Translations under genes and position numbers: made by a program
Part shown: one piece after another, positions 6,833-16,542 of the stretch
Layout: the number at the start of each line of letters is the position of its first letter
Position numbering within the stretch: position 1 is the stretch's first letter
The notes under the pieces: generated by a model
Database searches by the model: none
The model's input: only the letters and a program-made list of their open reading frames with translations
What the model was told of the DNA's origin: nothing
Virus record (IMG/VR): IMGVR_UViG_3300025093_000002
Location: 1-64,000 of that record
Source of the DNA: a virus
DNA length: 64,000 nucleotides
Strand: one strand, 5' to 3'

Positions 6833-9359
6833 AGTTATGGATTGGAATGGCGTAAGACGTGCCACCGATGACCACGACGACCTTGCCGTAGTAAGTGCCA
6901 ATCGCGCCAGTTGAGGTCACTCCGTCCATCTGGAAACCATTGCCAGACCCGTTGCGAACACCCCAGCGGAGATTGCCCGCCTGGTCGAACATACCCGTCA
7001 CAGTGACTCCAGTCGTTCCCGAGTTCTTGCCCTGGATGCCGAAGACGCCGGAAGATTGAACCAAAGAACCCGTAATCGTCTGGCCGTCCGTCGCGCCTGA
7101 GAAGTCCAGACGATTTGTGATGAGCGGGTTGGTGAAGTGGTCTCGTGAGCCGATGGTCACGGAGTTCGCGCGCGCCGGCAGATACCAGTTGGCCTCCACG
7201 CTGCCCGCCGTGCGGGTCGTTATCTGGAGGTGCGACGAATTGACGATATTGCCGCCCGCGTTGATGAGTTGGATGTTCGCGAAGTTTGGCGCACCCGCGA
7301 TATCGAGTTGGATATTGCTTTCCAGGGTCTCGCCAGACAGGCCCGACGAGCCCGCCGTCGTCCCGCCAATACGAGCCTTGTAATCGCATTCGCCTTTGTC
7401 GCCGCAAATCTTGATGTTGCTGTAGTGCGCATAGGCGCAGTTGAGGGCTTCAACCGTCGTGCTCGATGCGATCCACGCCACGCCATCTGGAGACAGACGC
7501 CTCGCAGCAGCCGTCTTCGTCGTGACGACCTGAAGGTCCACATCAACTTGGTGGACACGATTGAGGACAGCATCCTTCTGGCAATTGACCGAAAACCCCT
7601 TGACCCGGATACCCATCGACGTGCCTGACGAGATAGCCGATGAGGCCGCGCCAGCGGCAATCGTACAAGTCGAATAGCAGTCCTCGGCGAAGACCTCGAC
7701 ATCAACACCCATGGCGTTCGCATCGACCGTTTCAAGCACAAGGTCGGCACCGAAGGCATAGAGGCACCCCTTGGCTTTAACCTTGCCGACGAGCGTCCCG
7801 CACTTCTCGGTCGTCGTGAATGGCTGGATGGTTAGCGCCTTGCCGCCGTCGCCATAGGTCGTCTTGTCGAGCGACGGCAGATTGTGGCACTCGACCTCGA
7901 TATGCAGGCGGTCAAAACCGTTGGTCACAGAGACGCCGTTCGAACCCGCCAATCCGGCGTTCATCGAGGTCGATGCGACGGTCTGCGAGATGCCTACGGT
8001 GTATGTCCCGACCCCGCCAGTGCCAGTTCCAAGGGCAGTAATCACGGTGCCACCCGTGACGCCTGTCCCGAAGATGACATCATCGACGCCAAGAGCGCCG
8101 GATGCGACCGCCGTCACAGTGAGCGTCGTGCCAGCTATTTCGCCGGTGAAGATCGCCTTGTCGTTCCCGACCACAGCCTCAATGCGGGGAAAGCCCCGGA
8201 TGCCGAAGTTGTCCATGCCGTTGAGTTGGAACACGTCGGCACCTTCAGCGGAGTTGGTCGCGAAAACCGTTGAGGGGCCATCTGCCAGGATCGAAATGCC
8301 ACCGCAATCAAGCAGGCCGGAAACAATCTGCTGACGGAACGGCATGTTGCGCTGGCCGCTGATCTCGTAGCGATGCCCACCGGGGAAATGCATATCCTGC
8401 CCGGTTTCGAGCGCCAGCGCCCAGACACCCGCAACGCCGTCATAGACGACATCACCAGCCGCAAGGCGGGTTGCTCCGCGTTTGTTGCCCGCGTCGTACG
8501 TGTCCCAATCGAGACGCGGCACGGCATCCATGAACCACAGCGCGTTCAATGGCCCGTCATACGACCGCATCCATGCCTTCGTGACATCAAACGTCGATCG
8601 GATGAAGACGCCGTTCTGTGTGTCCAGATCGACCAGCGTCGAGAAGTCGGCATAGTTGACGAGGAAGAACTGGCCGGCGCGCCCGTCTTGGGTCAGATGC
8701 ACGACCGAATATGCCGCCGTGCTTAGGGCAGCGATTGCAGCGACAGTCGCGACGGGACGGCCGTTGAATGCATTTGTGCCAACGCCGGTCGGATCATACG
8801 TTGCTGCGATCATGTCGCCAGCACCCGCCGCAACCCATCCCGTCGCATAGTCCGTCGCACTGGTCTTCGCCAGAACCTGGCCTGTCGTGCCGCCTGCCGG
8901 GACAAGACGGGTCGATGCGGGCTGAATGGCCGTGTCTGCCGTCGCGCCCTGCGCTGCCGTGGCATAGGCCGTTGCGTCGGTCGTGGCTGCTGTGCCAAGG
9001 CCAAGCGTCGTGCGTTGCGCCGCTGCGTCAGCATCATCGACCAGCGCTCGACCGGCTGCCGTGAAGTCAGCCAGCGCCCAAGTCCCCGCACCCGTCGCAT
9101 AAGGCAACTTGTCGGCAGCGCTCGTCAGGGCTGCGAGGGCCGCAAGGTCCGCGTCATATGCCTGAACGGTGACGCCGATGGTCGAAGACAGCACATAGTC
9201 CGCCAGAGTCGTCGTCAGGGCCGTGCTGGTGACGTAACTCGCAAGCGTTGCCGCCAGCCCGGACGGAACGACAACCTTGTCGGAAATCGCCCCCGCCTGC
9301 GTCTCGGCATCAGATGCTGTGGGGATCTCGAACGAATGCGTATGGTACGCGATGGTCAT
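6825..9359 (-). CDS. Tailspike/tail fibre protein (844 aa)
   Basis: The receptor-binding protein of module A. Residues 1-170 are Ala/Thr/Asp-rich repeats typical of fibre shafts ([25 protein letters not shown]). The middle part is Gly/Asn/Val-rich with short beta-strand periodicity, as in pectate-lyase-type beta-helix spikes. The C-terminus looks compact and beta-rich. It probably binds and perhaps degrades surface polysaccharide. The gene follows a strong terminator-like hairpin and therefore may have its own promoter. Confidence 0.85.
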   Translation of the reverse strand: MTIAYHTHSFEIPTASDAETQAGAISDKVVVPSGLAATLASYVTSTALTTTLADYVLSSTIGVTVQAYDADLAALAALTSAADKLPYATGAGTWALADFTAAGRALVDDADAAAQRTTLGLGTAATTDATAYATAAQGATADTAIQPASTRLVPAGGTTGQVLAKTSATDYATGWVAAGAGDMIAATYDPTGVGTNAFNGRPVATVAAIAALSTAAYSVVHLTQDGRAGQFFLVNYADFSTLVDLDTQNGVFIRSTFDVTKAWMRSYDGPLNALWFMDAVPRLDWDTYDAGNKRGATRLAAGDVVYDGVAGVWALALETGQDMHFPGGHRYEISGQRNMPFRQQIVSGLLDCGGISILADGPSTVFATNSAEGADVFQLNGMDNFGIRGFPRIEAVVGNDKAIFTGEIAGTTLTVTAVASGALGVDDVIFGTGVTGGTVITALGTGTGGVGTYTVGISQTVASTSMNAGLAGSNGVSVTNGFDRLHIEVECHNLPSLDKTTYGDGGKALTIQPFTTTEKCGTLVGKVKAKGCLYAFGADLVLETVDANAMGVDVEVFAEDCYSTCTIAAGAASSAISSGTSMGIRVKGFSVNCQKDAVLNRVHQVDVDLQVVTTKTAAARRLSPDGVAWIASSTTVEALNCAYAHYSNIKICGDKGECDYKARIGGTTAGSSGLSGETLESNIQLDIAGAPNFANIQLINAGGNIVNSSHLQITTRTAGSVEANWYLPARANSVTIGSRDHFTNPLITNRLDFSGATDGQTITGSLVQSSGVFGIQGKNSGTTGVTVTGMFDQAGNLRWGVRNGSGNGFQMDGVTSTGAIGTYYGKVVVVIGGTSYAIPIHNFS

Positions 9360-9374
9360 GGTGCGGCACCCAAT

Positions 9375-9399
9375 AAAAAAGCCGCCTCAAAAGGGCGGC
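9375..9399 (-). terminator. Rho-independent terminator before tailspike A
   Basis: On the minus strand: a GC stem (GCCGCC/GGCGGC), a short loop, then six T. It lies between the 75-residue gene and the tailspike start. The same hairpin with a T tract occurs just before tailspike B at 53319-53343. Confidence 0.7.
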
Positions 9400-9451
9400 A
9401 GGTCAGTCGGCAGGGCTTGGGAAGTTTAGGGCGCTTTGAGCGCCATCAGGC

Positions 9452-9679
9452 TTAGACGCGGATGCGAAGTTCGCCCGTCGCGGTCTTATAGATATCGTTG
9501 AGGGCAAGACCGCCCGCGACAGCGGCAGCGTTGTCAGCATAGGTCGGCACGTCGATGCGCTTCAAAAGCGCATTGAGCGGGCAGTGGACCAGTTGGTTAT
9601 TGACAAACAGGACGACACGGATCGCAGCGGGGTCGCTGATTTCCGAAATGGCTGGGGCTGAAAAGCGGGGCTGTTCCAT
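9452..9679 (-). CDS. Small virion-region protein (75 aa)
   Basis: A short protein that starts on the last base of the tail-collar fibre gene (1-bp overlap) and stops before the terminator. Mixed composition with a central hydrophobic strand (AIRVVLFVNNQLV) and an Ala-rich end resembling fibre attachment segments. It could be a fibre chaperone or connector; no family recognised. Confidence 0.65.
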   Translation of the reverse strand: MEQPRFSAPAISEISDPAAIRVVLFVNNQLVHCPLNALLKRIDVPTYADNAAAVAGGLALNDIYKTATGELRIRV

Positions 9680-10689
9680 CAGATTTTGATGATCTTGTTG
9701 AAGACAATACCGGGCTGGACGTTGTTGTGAGGTTCGCCCGTGCCCGATGCCGTGATTGTGTGCGCGTGGTCGGGCGCGCTATTCCCGGTCAAGACATCGC
9801 TAACGCCTTGGGGCGTGCCGCTGGTCTGGAAAAACGCGCCCCCCGAACCAGAAATTGCGCCAAGCGGGATATTGACTGAAATTGCATGACCGCCCGCTGA
9901 ACCAGTTGCCCCGCCGTGGTCGTGCGGGCCATTCTGAGAAGCAGTTAGGATGTGCCTTTCCGCGCCACCCGTCGCGCCTAGCACATCTCCGTTGATGCCC
10001 TCTGAGAAGCCGTTCAGGCGGTCAGCGGACGTGCCGCCCATGTTGTCCTTGCCGACTGTATTGCGGCCCCGGATGTCGGGAAGGTTGAACGTGGTCGATC
10101 CGTCGCCCGCCCCGTAGGTCGTGCCGATAGCCGCGAACAGGTCGGCATACGTGGTGCGCGAGACGGCCTGGCCATAGCAAAGCAGCCAACCTTCAGGTGC
10201 ATTGATGCCCGCATAATCCGTCACCACGCCGGATGGCGTTGCTGACAGGGTAGGATTGAGAAGCAGCCACGCGCCATTGCCGGAATTGAGATCGGTCGAG
10301 TACTGGACCGTGTACATCGCGCCGGACTGAATTTCGCGACCAGCGAGCGCAATGATGCCGCCACCCGTCGCCTTCAGGACAGGCTTAGCCCCTGTCGCAT
10401 TGACGTTCAGCGTGGTTGATTGTGTATTGGTGGCAATCGCGCGAAAGGACACGATCCGACCATTTGCAAGCGTGGTGAACGCGCTCTGCGCTGAAACTGC
10501 GATGACGTTGGCCGTGCCGGTCGCGACGATAGACCCGCCAATGTCAACCAGTATCTCCTTAACGCGGCCCATCATCACGCGGGCAGAGTCGTTGACGCTG
10601 GCCGGCGACATGCCTTCGGCCCAATCAATCGCGCTGTCCGCGTTCGCGTTGTTGGCCGCGATCACGTCCCAATTGTAGATGTTTGCCAT
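9679..10689 (-). CDS. Tail fibre with phage tail-collar domain (336 aa)
   Basis: The central segment (PEGWLLCYGQAVSRTTYADLF to FNLPDIRGR, about residues 165-215) is the classical tail-collar (Pfam Collar) domain. The C-terminal part contains Gly/His clusters (NGPHDHGGATGS, DHAHT) typical of metal-binding fibre tips. The N-terminus probably attaches to the tail. Together with the spike at 6825 this gives the phage two receptor-binding-type proteins. Confidence 0.85.
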   Translation of the reverse strand: MANIYNWDVIAANNANADSAIDWAEGMSPASVNDSARVMMGRVKEILVDIGGSIVATGTANVIAVSAQSAFTTLANGRIVSFRAIATNTQSTTLNVNATGAKPVLKATGGGIIALAGREIQSGAMYTVQYSTDLNSGNGAWLLLNPTLSATPSGVVTDYAGINAPEGWLLCYGQAVSRTTYADLFAAIGTTYGAGDGSTTFNLPDIRGRNTVGKDNMGGTSADRLNGFSEGINGDVLGATGGAERHILTASQNGPHDHGGATGSAGGHAISVNIPLGAISGSGGAFFQTSGTPQGVSDVLTGNSAPDHAHTITASGTGEPHNNVQPGIVFNKIIKI

Positions 10690-10698
10690 GGGCTGTTC

Positions 10699-11463
10699 CT
10701 ATGCGCGACGCGGCATCCGCTTGCTCATGAGCAAGTCGGCCACCGTGGGGTTGTTGAGGACGTTGGAGAGGGCGTTCGCCTGCGCCTGCGACGGGCCACC
10801 GGGGAAGCGGCCAAGCGGTGCGGCGGGCATGGTTTCGAGCGAGGACAGAAAACTGGCGATCGGGTTGCCGCCCTTCGGCTCCGGGGCGGTTGCGTATTCG
10901 GCCACGTCAACCGGCACAGGTGACGGCGCGGGCATGTCGGGCATTGCCATCGGAGAAGGCAGCATTGCGCCGAAGGGCGACTGTTGAGCGGGTGTCGAGG
11001 GCGTTGGCCCGCCCTGCATGGCAAGAAGCTGCTCCGCCTTGCGGCGGTGGTCGGCCATCTGCTTTTCGACCTTGTCGCGGACGGTTCCGGGAGCGCCGCC
11101 ATTGTTTGCGTCAGAGCGGTTGTAGAGGCCGGGAGCGCCGGCATTGACGGTGCTGTAGGCGTCCAGCATCCCCATGCCGGGCTTCCAGCCAGAGGACCGG
11201 AAGTAGCGCGCCACCGCGCCGTCCTCGCCTAGCTGACTGGCAAGCGCCGCATCTGGGCTTGAGAAATCGACGCCGTGCTGCTTGGCCTGCGGCTCGCCAA
11301 ACTGGATCAGTCCGCGATGCTGCCCCCATTGCGTCGTGGGCCCAGCCTTCATCGGGTCGAACGTGCCGGCCGTCTCGTAGGAGATGATGGTCGCCAGATC
11401 GAGCGGGTTCATTCCAAGCGAGCGCGCCGTCGCGACGATGCCGGAACGGAGGTCTGTTGCCAT
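10699..11463 (-). CDS. Virion-associated lytic transglycosylase-like protein (254 aa)
   Basis: Residues 10-125 resemble the SLT lysozyme-like fold (LGMNPLDLATIISYETAG, with Glu30 as candidate acid, then WGQHRGLIQFG and a C-terminal helix bundle). Such proteins open peptidoglycan locally during DNA entry. The remaining 130 residues are Pro/Ala/Met-rich and probably extended, ending in a basic tail. It lies beside the ejection-protein genes, which supports a virion role rather than lysis. Confidence 0.75.
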   Translation of the reverse strand: MATDLRSGIVATARSLGMNPLDLATIISYETAGTFDPMKAGPTTQWGQHRGLIQFGEPQAKQHGVDFSSPDAALASQLGEDGAVARYFRSSGWKPGMGMLDAYSTVNAGAPGLYNRSDANNGGAPGTVRDKVEKQMADHRRKAEQLLAMQGGPTPSTPAQQSPFGAMLPSPMAMPDMPAPSPVPVDVAEYATAPEPKGGNPIASFLSSLETMPAAPLGRFPGGPSQAQANALSNVLNNPTVADLLMSKRMPRRA

Positions 11464-11480
11464 TCACGTTGCCCCAAAGA

Positions 11481-11506
11481 AAAAGGGGCGCCCGAATGGA
11501 CACCCC
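11481..11506 (-). terminator. Terminator-like hairpin before the transglycosylase gene
   Basis: On the minus strand a 9-bp stem (GGGGTGTCC with GGGCGCCCC, two G-T pairs), a 4-base loop and five T. It lies between the opposite-strand cargo gene at 11546 and the transglycosylase start. Confidence 0.6.
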
Positions 11507-11545
11507 TACTGTTCGTGATTATCTTGCGCCCTACTTGGAGGGCTG

Positions 11546-11917
11546 ATGACGCTTGTAGAATTTTACCCACCAGTGGCAGCGGCCACCTTCTTATCCGCGC
11601 TATGGTTTCTTGTGGCCTACCGCTTTCACAAGACCGAGACCCCGGGTGCCGAGAGGTTCAGGTATTTGATCTGGATGCTTTTGCTGCCGGGGTCTTTGCT
11701 ATTCTTTTTTTGGCAACACGGCTGGGAAGCGCCTCTGTCCACATACTTTGAAAGATTTATGGGCGCGCTGGCTGGCGTCAGCATGGGCGCTTTAGGCGTT
11801 TTTCTTATCCAAACGACGTTCTTCGAGAGCCACAGCCACGCAAAGGAAGCAGGTCTCAAATACGTTTATCTGGGGCTGTATTTGGTCTTCCTAGGTTCTG
11901 GTTTTTTTGTTTTTTAG
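11546..11917 (+). CDS. Four-helix membrane protein on opposite strand (123 aa), cargo gene
   Basis: Four hydrophobic segments (about residues 8-25, 38-55, 68-90 and 100-121), rich in Phe, Leu and aromatic residues, with more AT-rich codons than flanking virion genes. A good ribosome site (GGAGGG) precedes the ATG. It lies against the late operon and converges with the 655-residue ejection gene, overlapping it by 4 bp. This looks like a moron expressed in the lysogen; superinfection exclusion is one possibility. No family recognised. Confidence 0.7.
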   Translation: MTLVEFYPPVAAATFLSALWFLVAYRFHKTETPGAERFRYLIWMLLLPGSLLFFFWQHGWEAPLSTYFERFMGALAGVSMGALGVFLIQTTFFESHSHAKEAGLKYVYLGLYLVFLGSGFFVF

Positions 11918-13881
11918 GGCGCGGCAAGCCTGCCGGTCCCTGAAGCGCCCATATTAACGACGATTGCTTGAGCCAGCGCACGACGCCCATCTGAGCGGGC
12001 GGCCGAACTTGCCCCTGCGTTTATAAGCCTGCGAGCCGCCTGAGGGTTCGTTTCCAGCAGTGTCCGCGCAATGTTTTCCATCACCGATGGCGGCATACCT
12101 CTGGCCTCGTTCGCCATCTTAGTCACGGCGTCGATGACAGCAGCGATCGGGCGACCGCGTAGCAGGTTCGTCATGACGCCAGTGTCGAACTTCGACATTT
12201 CAGCAGCGTCGGCCAGATTATCAGCCGTGCGAGATCCACCCATTGCGGCATTGGCCGTTTCAAACATGCGCTGTTCGCGGGCGATCCTGCGCCCCATGCG
12301 GTCGGCTCGCTGAGGGATTGCAAAGGCCGGAAACTCCTGCCCCGTCTTTTCCGTCATTAGCGGCCGAGCCCGGTTGGTGGTCGGAGAAACAGAGGATGCT
12401 TCGACGCGGGCAATCATGGGGTCGGCATATCCCGCGCGGAATGCCATCTGCTCGCCAGGCTCCATAGACTGGAACTGCCGGATGTTGTCTGCCGCCCGAG
12501 CGCGAGATGAAGTCGCCGCGCGGCCCGCCTCGACAGCATCAATGGTTCGGCTTTGCGCCCTGAATGCGTCATTTGCCGAGCGATATTGAGGCGATGCGCG
12601 CTCCAAGGCCGCGTCAAGCTGGCTGTTGACCTGTGTGAGCAGCCGAACCTGATTGTTCTTTCCTTGGCGCTGCGCAGAGCCGATCATATCGGCGATGTCC
12701 TGCTTTGCGCGCAGCACGCTATCGAAGTCGGTGAGGTTAGACCGACCGTCAGTAATAAGCGAGCGGGCGCGGCGGATGACGCCTTCCAAACTGTCGTCGG
12801 CAATACCAGAACCAGGGTTGGCGATCCTGTTCACGCCGGGAGTAATGATGTCGTCGGCGGCTCGGATCGCACCGGAAACGTCAACAGCGCCTGCACCCTG
12901 ACGTGCGGCCTCGTAGTTGACATTGGCGAGAGCCGCCCGTTCTGCCTCCAACGAGGCCGCGCGGGAAGCCGCTGTATCGGGCGCATTGAACCCTTCGGCA
13001 AGCGCACGCGTCAGGCGTTCACCCTGCCCCATCTGGCGCTGCGTCAAAGTATCGACAACGGTCTGGCGCATTTCGTTAGGGGTGCGCGCGACCGTTGAAA
13101 GCATCCGTTGGCCGGAATTGCCCATGGCGTCAGCCACGTTAAATACGCCCTGATCATCCGCCTGCGCTCGCGCAAGAGCATTCGTGATGTCGTCTGCCGT
13201 CATTCCAGAGCGGCGGATACCTTCTCCAAGCGCGCGGTTCGCATAAACTTCCGGTCGCATCCGCGACATGATCGGAGCGGCCAACGCCTTTGCACCTGCG
13301 CCGACTCCTGCAATGGCATAGGGGGCGGCTGCCCCCATGACACCTCCGAGGCCTGCGCCAACGCCAGCGCTTTGGATGCGTCCACCGGCCCCTTCGCCGC
13401 TTCCCGCGCCATGCAGCCCGCCAAGAATAGCGCCATCCGCCGCGCCGCCCACCGCAACACGGCCGAGGTTTTGACCGGCATTCGCGGCATTTGCACCCAG
13501 CGACAGACCGGAGCGAGCCAAGCCGACACCGCCGCCAACACCGCCGGCTACCTGCCCGCCTACACGATAACCAAAACGGTCCTCGGCATCTGACGCATCT
13601 ATGCCGCGCTGGCGGTCCAGTTCAGCGTTATAGTCACCAAGGAGACCGAAACCAGTCCCAAGACCAGCGGCGATTTCATCCGCCATACCAAGAGAAAGCG
13701 TGTCGGCAGCGCCGCGCATGACGGTATCGACCTTGCCCATAAAGCTATCGCGCGGGTCAGCCGGAGCATCGGAAGACGCCGCGCCTACATGCTGCTGAAG
13801 CGCCTTGAATGCACCTTCGGCCGTCTCTCCCTGGACACGGTACGTCTTGCCGTCAGGGCCGGTGATCTGAAACGTCGCCAT
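11914..13881 (-). CDS. Large internal virion/ejection-type protein (655 aa)
   Basis: Starts with a small beta-domain (ATFQITGPDGKTYRVQGETAEGAF) seen at the N-terminus of several phage virion proteins. Residues about 65-200 are Gly/Ala-rich and hydrophobic with zipper-like repeats, suited to membrane insertion. The rest is alpha-helical and charged. Size, composition and position between head-tail and fibre genes match the DNA-ejection proteins of P22-like phages (gp7/gp16/gp20 class). Assigned by analogy. Confidence 0.6.
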   Translation of the reverse strand: MATFQITGPDGKTYRVQGETAEGAFKALQQHVGAASSDAPADPRDSFMGKVDTVMRGAADTLSLGMADEIAAGLGTGFGLLGDYNAELDRQRGIDASDAEDRFGYRVGGQVAGGVGGGVGLARSGLSLGANAANAGQNLGRVAVGGAADGAILGGLHGAGSGEGAGGRIQSAGVGAGLGGVMGAAAPYAIAGVGAGAKALAAPIMSRMRPEVYANRALGEGIRRSGMTADDITNALARAQADDQGVFNVADAMGNSGQRMLSTVARTPNEMRQTVVDTLTQRQMGQGERLTRALAEGFNAPDTAASRAASLEAERAALANVNYEAARQGAGAVDVSGAIRAADDIITPGVNRIANPGSGIADDSLEGVIRRARSLITDGRSNLTDFDSVLRAKQDIADMIGSAQRQGKNNQVRLLTQVNSQLDAALERASPQYRSANDAFRAQSRTIDAVEAGRAATSSRARAADNIRQFQSMEPGEQMAFRAGYADPMIARVEASSVSPTTNRARPLMTEKTGQEFPAFAIPQRADRMGRRIAREQRMFETANAAMGGSRTADNLADAAEMSKFDTGVMTNLLRGRPIAAVIDAVTKMANEARGMPPSVMENIARTLLETNPQAARRLINAGASSAARSDGRRALAQAIVVNMGASGTGRLAAP

Positions 13882-15188
13882 CAGTCCACCTGCTCAATCG
13901 TGTATCCGTCGATGGTTACTGGCTGCCGAGGCCCGCCCGTCTTTTGAAGCGCCTTCTCTTGCGCAACGATGGCCTGCGGCGGCATTCCCGCCTTGATTGC
14001 ATTGAGGGCGCGCTGACGCGACAGGCGCTTCTGTTCGAGAACGGCAGGACCGTCGCCCGGGCGCGGCAGATAGACCGAACCATACTCAGCCACCTCTTCC
14101 TTCGTGATGGCGGCGCCAGTGTCCTTGCGCAGGATGGCTTGCAGAAACTCTTGGCCGGCTTGTTCTGCTTGCTGATACTCTTCGGTCTTCATGTAATTGC
14201 CGACGAACGGCACGCGGGCACCCATGGACTCGTCAAAGCGAGCTAGCGCTTCGCCATACTGGTCAATCATTGGGAGCGAACCTTCCGCGCGGGTGGCGTA
14301 GACGGCGTCCTTGCTCTGCCCCTCGGTCAGCGGCTTGATGTTGCCGCCCTGCTGGAACGTGACAGCGCCCGTTTCGGGGTCCACCTGAAGGCTCATACCG
14401 CCCTTCTTGGAGGCTTCCCAATCCTGATATGTGCCGGGGAAGCCCTGATCCCGAGCATATTCGTATTCGCGAACGCCAGCCGGCAAATCGGCTTGCCCGC
14501 TGTCGGGGGCGATTACCCATTCTCCGGTCTGCTGGTCATAGAGGCGGCCATCGCCAGCGTTGATGAGCTGACGCTCCTGCCCGAAGTTCGCGATTTCCTC
14601 GCCCGTCTGGGCATCCACGAGCCGGCCATTGATCGTTACCGTTTCGCGTTTTGGGTTCAACCGATCCTGAATGTCGAGCTGAAGCTTTGCCAGTTCCAGC
14701 GCGGCCTTCGGGTCAGCGCCCTTCGTGCGGTCGAGAAGGTAGCTCTGCAGCGCGTTCTTGTTGCCGGCCATGAGCGTGGCCGTGCCCTCGTCCATGCCCT
14801 GCGTCTGAAGCCACTGAACCGTCTGGTTGCGGCCTGCTGCACCCGGATTGAAGATGTTGCCAAGGAATGACCCGATACCACCGCCAGAAGGCGCTTCCGA
14901 CACACCGGAGCGCGACAGCGGCTGCTGAGACTGCATCGGTGCCGGCTGAGCCTGCTGGGCAGCATAGGGCGCAGGAGCGGACGGGAAGCCCTGCGCATCG
15001 AGCGTGAACGGCTGCGCCTGCTGTGCAGGTGCCGACATGCTCGACAGCGCGTTGTGATAGGCAAGCATACCGGGGCCGGCCGCACCTGGGCCTTCCAGCA
15101 TGTCAGGCGCAAGGCCAAGACGGTTCGGCATCGGCTGGACCGGCGCACCACCGCCCAAGAGGCGCTGTAGAAAATCCTGAAGCATCAC
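13881..15188 (-). CDS. Virion protein, probable ejection component (435 aa)
   Basis: The N-terminal 110 residues are Pro/Gln/Ala-rich and disordered; residues 110-200 are helical; the middle contains a small beta unit (VTINGRLVDAQTGEEI) and the C-terminal 150 residues are helical and charged. It starts 4 bp inside the previous gene and ends on the first base of the next. It lies in the ejection-gene block; no family recognised. Confidence 0.6.
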   Translation of the reverse strand: MMLQDFLQRLLGGGAPVQPMPNRLGLAPDMLEGPGAAGPGMLAYHNALSSMSAPAQQAQPFTLDAQGFPSAPAPYAAQQAQPAPMQSQQPLSRSGVSEAPSGGGIGSFLGNIFNPGAAGRNQTVQWLQTQGMDEGTATLMAGNKNALQSYLLDRTKGADPKAALELAKLQLDIQDRLNPKRETVTINGRLVDAQTGEEIANFGQERQLINAGDGRLYDQQTGEWVIAPDSGQADLPAGVREYEYARDQGFPGTYQDWEASKKGGMSLQVDPETGAVTFQQGGNIKPLTEGQSKDAVYATRAEGSLPMIDQYGEALARFDESMGARVPFVGNYMKTEEYQQAEQAGQEFLQAILRKDTGAAITKEEVAEYGSVYLPRPGDGPAVLEQKRLSRQRALNAIKAGMPPQAIVAQEKALQKTGGPRQPVTIDGYTIEQVD

Positions 15189-15550
15189 TTGCCTCCCGAA
15201 AGACCGGCTGCCTGCGCATTCATGCCCCGAGCCGCCATCCCCGCCTGAGACGGGAACTTCGGCGTCTGCATCGGTGCCGACATGGCTGGGGCAGCGTTTG
15301 CTGGCATCCCACCAAAGTTCTTGCCCAATTCCTCAAGCAGGCCTGGTGCAAGGCCAATTGCCATGCCCGGTTCGTATTGCGTGTATTGCGGCGCAGGGGC
15401 AGCGGCAGGAGACGGGGCTTGCGCCTGCTGGCGGGGCATCATCGAGAAGAACTGCGACAGGTCGAACTGCGGCATCTGCGGCGCCTGAATACGAGCCACC
15501 TGCTGCTCGACCGGCATGTTGTTCGGACGGAACATGTCAGCGTAGGACAT
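15185..15550 (-). CDS. Disordered small virion-region protein (121 aa)
   Basis: Rich in Met, Pro, Gln and Ala (MPRQQAQAPSPAAAPAP), with a possible helix near EELGKNFG. It resembles in composition the N-terminus of the 435-residue protein encoded next to it. Overlaps both neighbours. Possibly a scaffold or linker of the ejection machinery; function unknown. Confidence 0.6.
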   Translation of the reverse strand: MSYADMFRPNNMPVEQQVARIQAPQMPQFDLSQFFSMMPRQQAQAPSPAAAPAPQYTQYEPGMAIGLAPGLLEELGKNFGGMPANAAPAMSAPMQTPKFPSQAGMAARGMNAQAAGLSGGK

Positions 15551-16542
15551 CAGGCGACCCTTTCCATGGCAAAGCCGATCTGGCCGTAATCGACCGCGAA
15601 GAAGCCGTCGTCTTCAAGAATGAGCGCGGGATCGCCCATTGGCAGTTCCTGCGCCATGACGCCGACATAGCGCTCTGGCTGGCCGACATAGGCGAACTCG
15701 TATAGCTTCAGGCCATTGCGCTCGCCTACAGGTTCGATGTCTTCCTTGAGGCGAATGTCGGACTTGCCGCTCATCATCCCGCCAAGAGCCCCCGCGATGT
15801 TGACCGGGGTACGCTGCGTGGAATTCTGCGTGCCATAGTTGCCCGCTGCACCTGCCGCCGCGCTCTGGAGCATGGCGAGACGGTTCCAGTCCTGGTTGTC
15901 CAGCGCGTAGAACTTCTGCACCTGGTCGCCAAGCTGGGCCTGCGACTGTTGGTCGAGAATGCCACCGGCCTGCAGCGTGGCCCCTGCCCCCGCAAGGCGG
16001 TTCTGGAAGTTCTGCTGAAGCCGGTCGAGGCCCATATTGCGCTGCTGGTCCAGCATCCCGGTGGCGGTAATCTGGTTCTGCGTGTCGCGGTTGAACTGGT
16101 CGGACAGTGCCGAAGCGCGAATGTTGCCGAGACGGTTCGTCAGGACACCAGTGTTCGCCCCCGACCCATAGCGCCCTGCCCCTGAAAACTGGCTCTGGAC
16201 CTGTGCCGCCGTGTCGTCCAACTGCCCGCGAAGCGCGTCGTTGAAATACGGATTGCCTTCCTTCAGCCACTTGCCAGAGGCCATGTCGCCAAGGTTCGCC
16301 GCCGCAGCCGAGCCGCCTACCGGATTATCGCCGGCCGTATTCCAGTTCGCGCCTGCCTGTGCAAGCTGGTTGACGCCTTCCATCGTCGTGCCGGAAAGCG
16401 GCGCAACGGTCGAGCCCATCCATGTGTTGCCGCCCGAGCCGGAGTTGTACAGGTCCATCGCATCGGACGCGGACTTCTCAAACATCGGCTGCGCCCATGC
16501 CGGCGGCTTGTTCTCTTGCGTGGATTTGCTCGTCTTGCTCAT
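15550..16542 (-). CDS. Virion protein with C-terminal S74-type intramolecular chaperone (330 aa)
   Basis: Residues 1-255 are Gly/Gln/Asn-rich with a helical repeat region. The last 75 residues (SDIRLKEDIEPVGERNG, YEFAYVG, VGVMAQEL) match the Peptidase_S74 auto-chaperone that folds trimeric fibres and then cleaves itself off, with the Ser-Asp dyad at the expected place. Such domains normally end tailspikes, whereas here the gene sits among internal proteins, so it may encode a trimeric tail needle or stem. Confidence 0.7.
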   Translation of the reverse strand: MSKTSKSTQENKPPAWAQPMFEKSASDAMDLYNSGSGGNTWMGSTVAPLSGTTMEGVNQLAQAGANWNTAGDNPVGGSAAAANLGDMASGKWLKEGNPYFNDALRGQLDDTAAQVQSQFSGAGRYGSGANTGVLTNRLGNIRASALSDQFNRDTQNQITATGMLDQQRNMGLDRLQQNFQNRLAGAGATLQAGGILDQQSQAQLGDQVQKFYALDNQDWNRLAMLQSAAAGAAGNYGTQNSTQRTPVNIAGALGGMMSGKSDIRLKEDIEPVGERNGLKLYEFAYVGQPERYVGVMAQELPMGDPALILEDDGFFAVDYGQIGFAMERVA

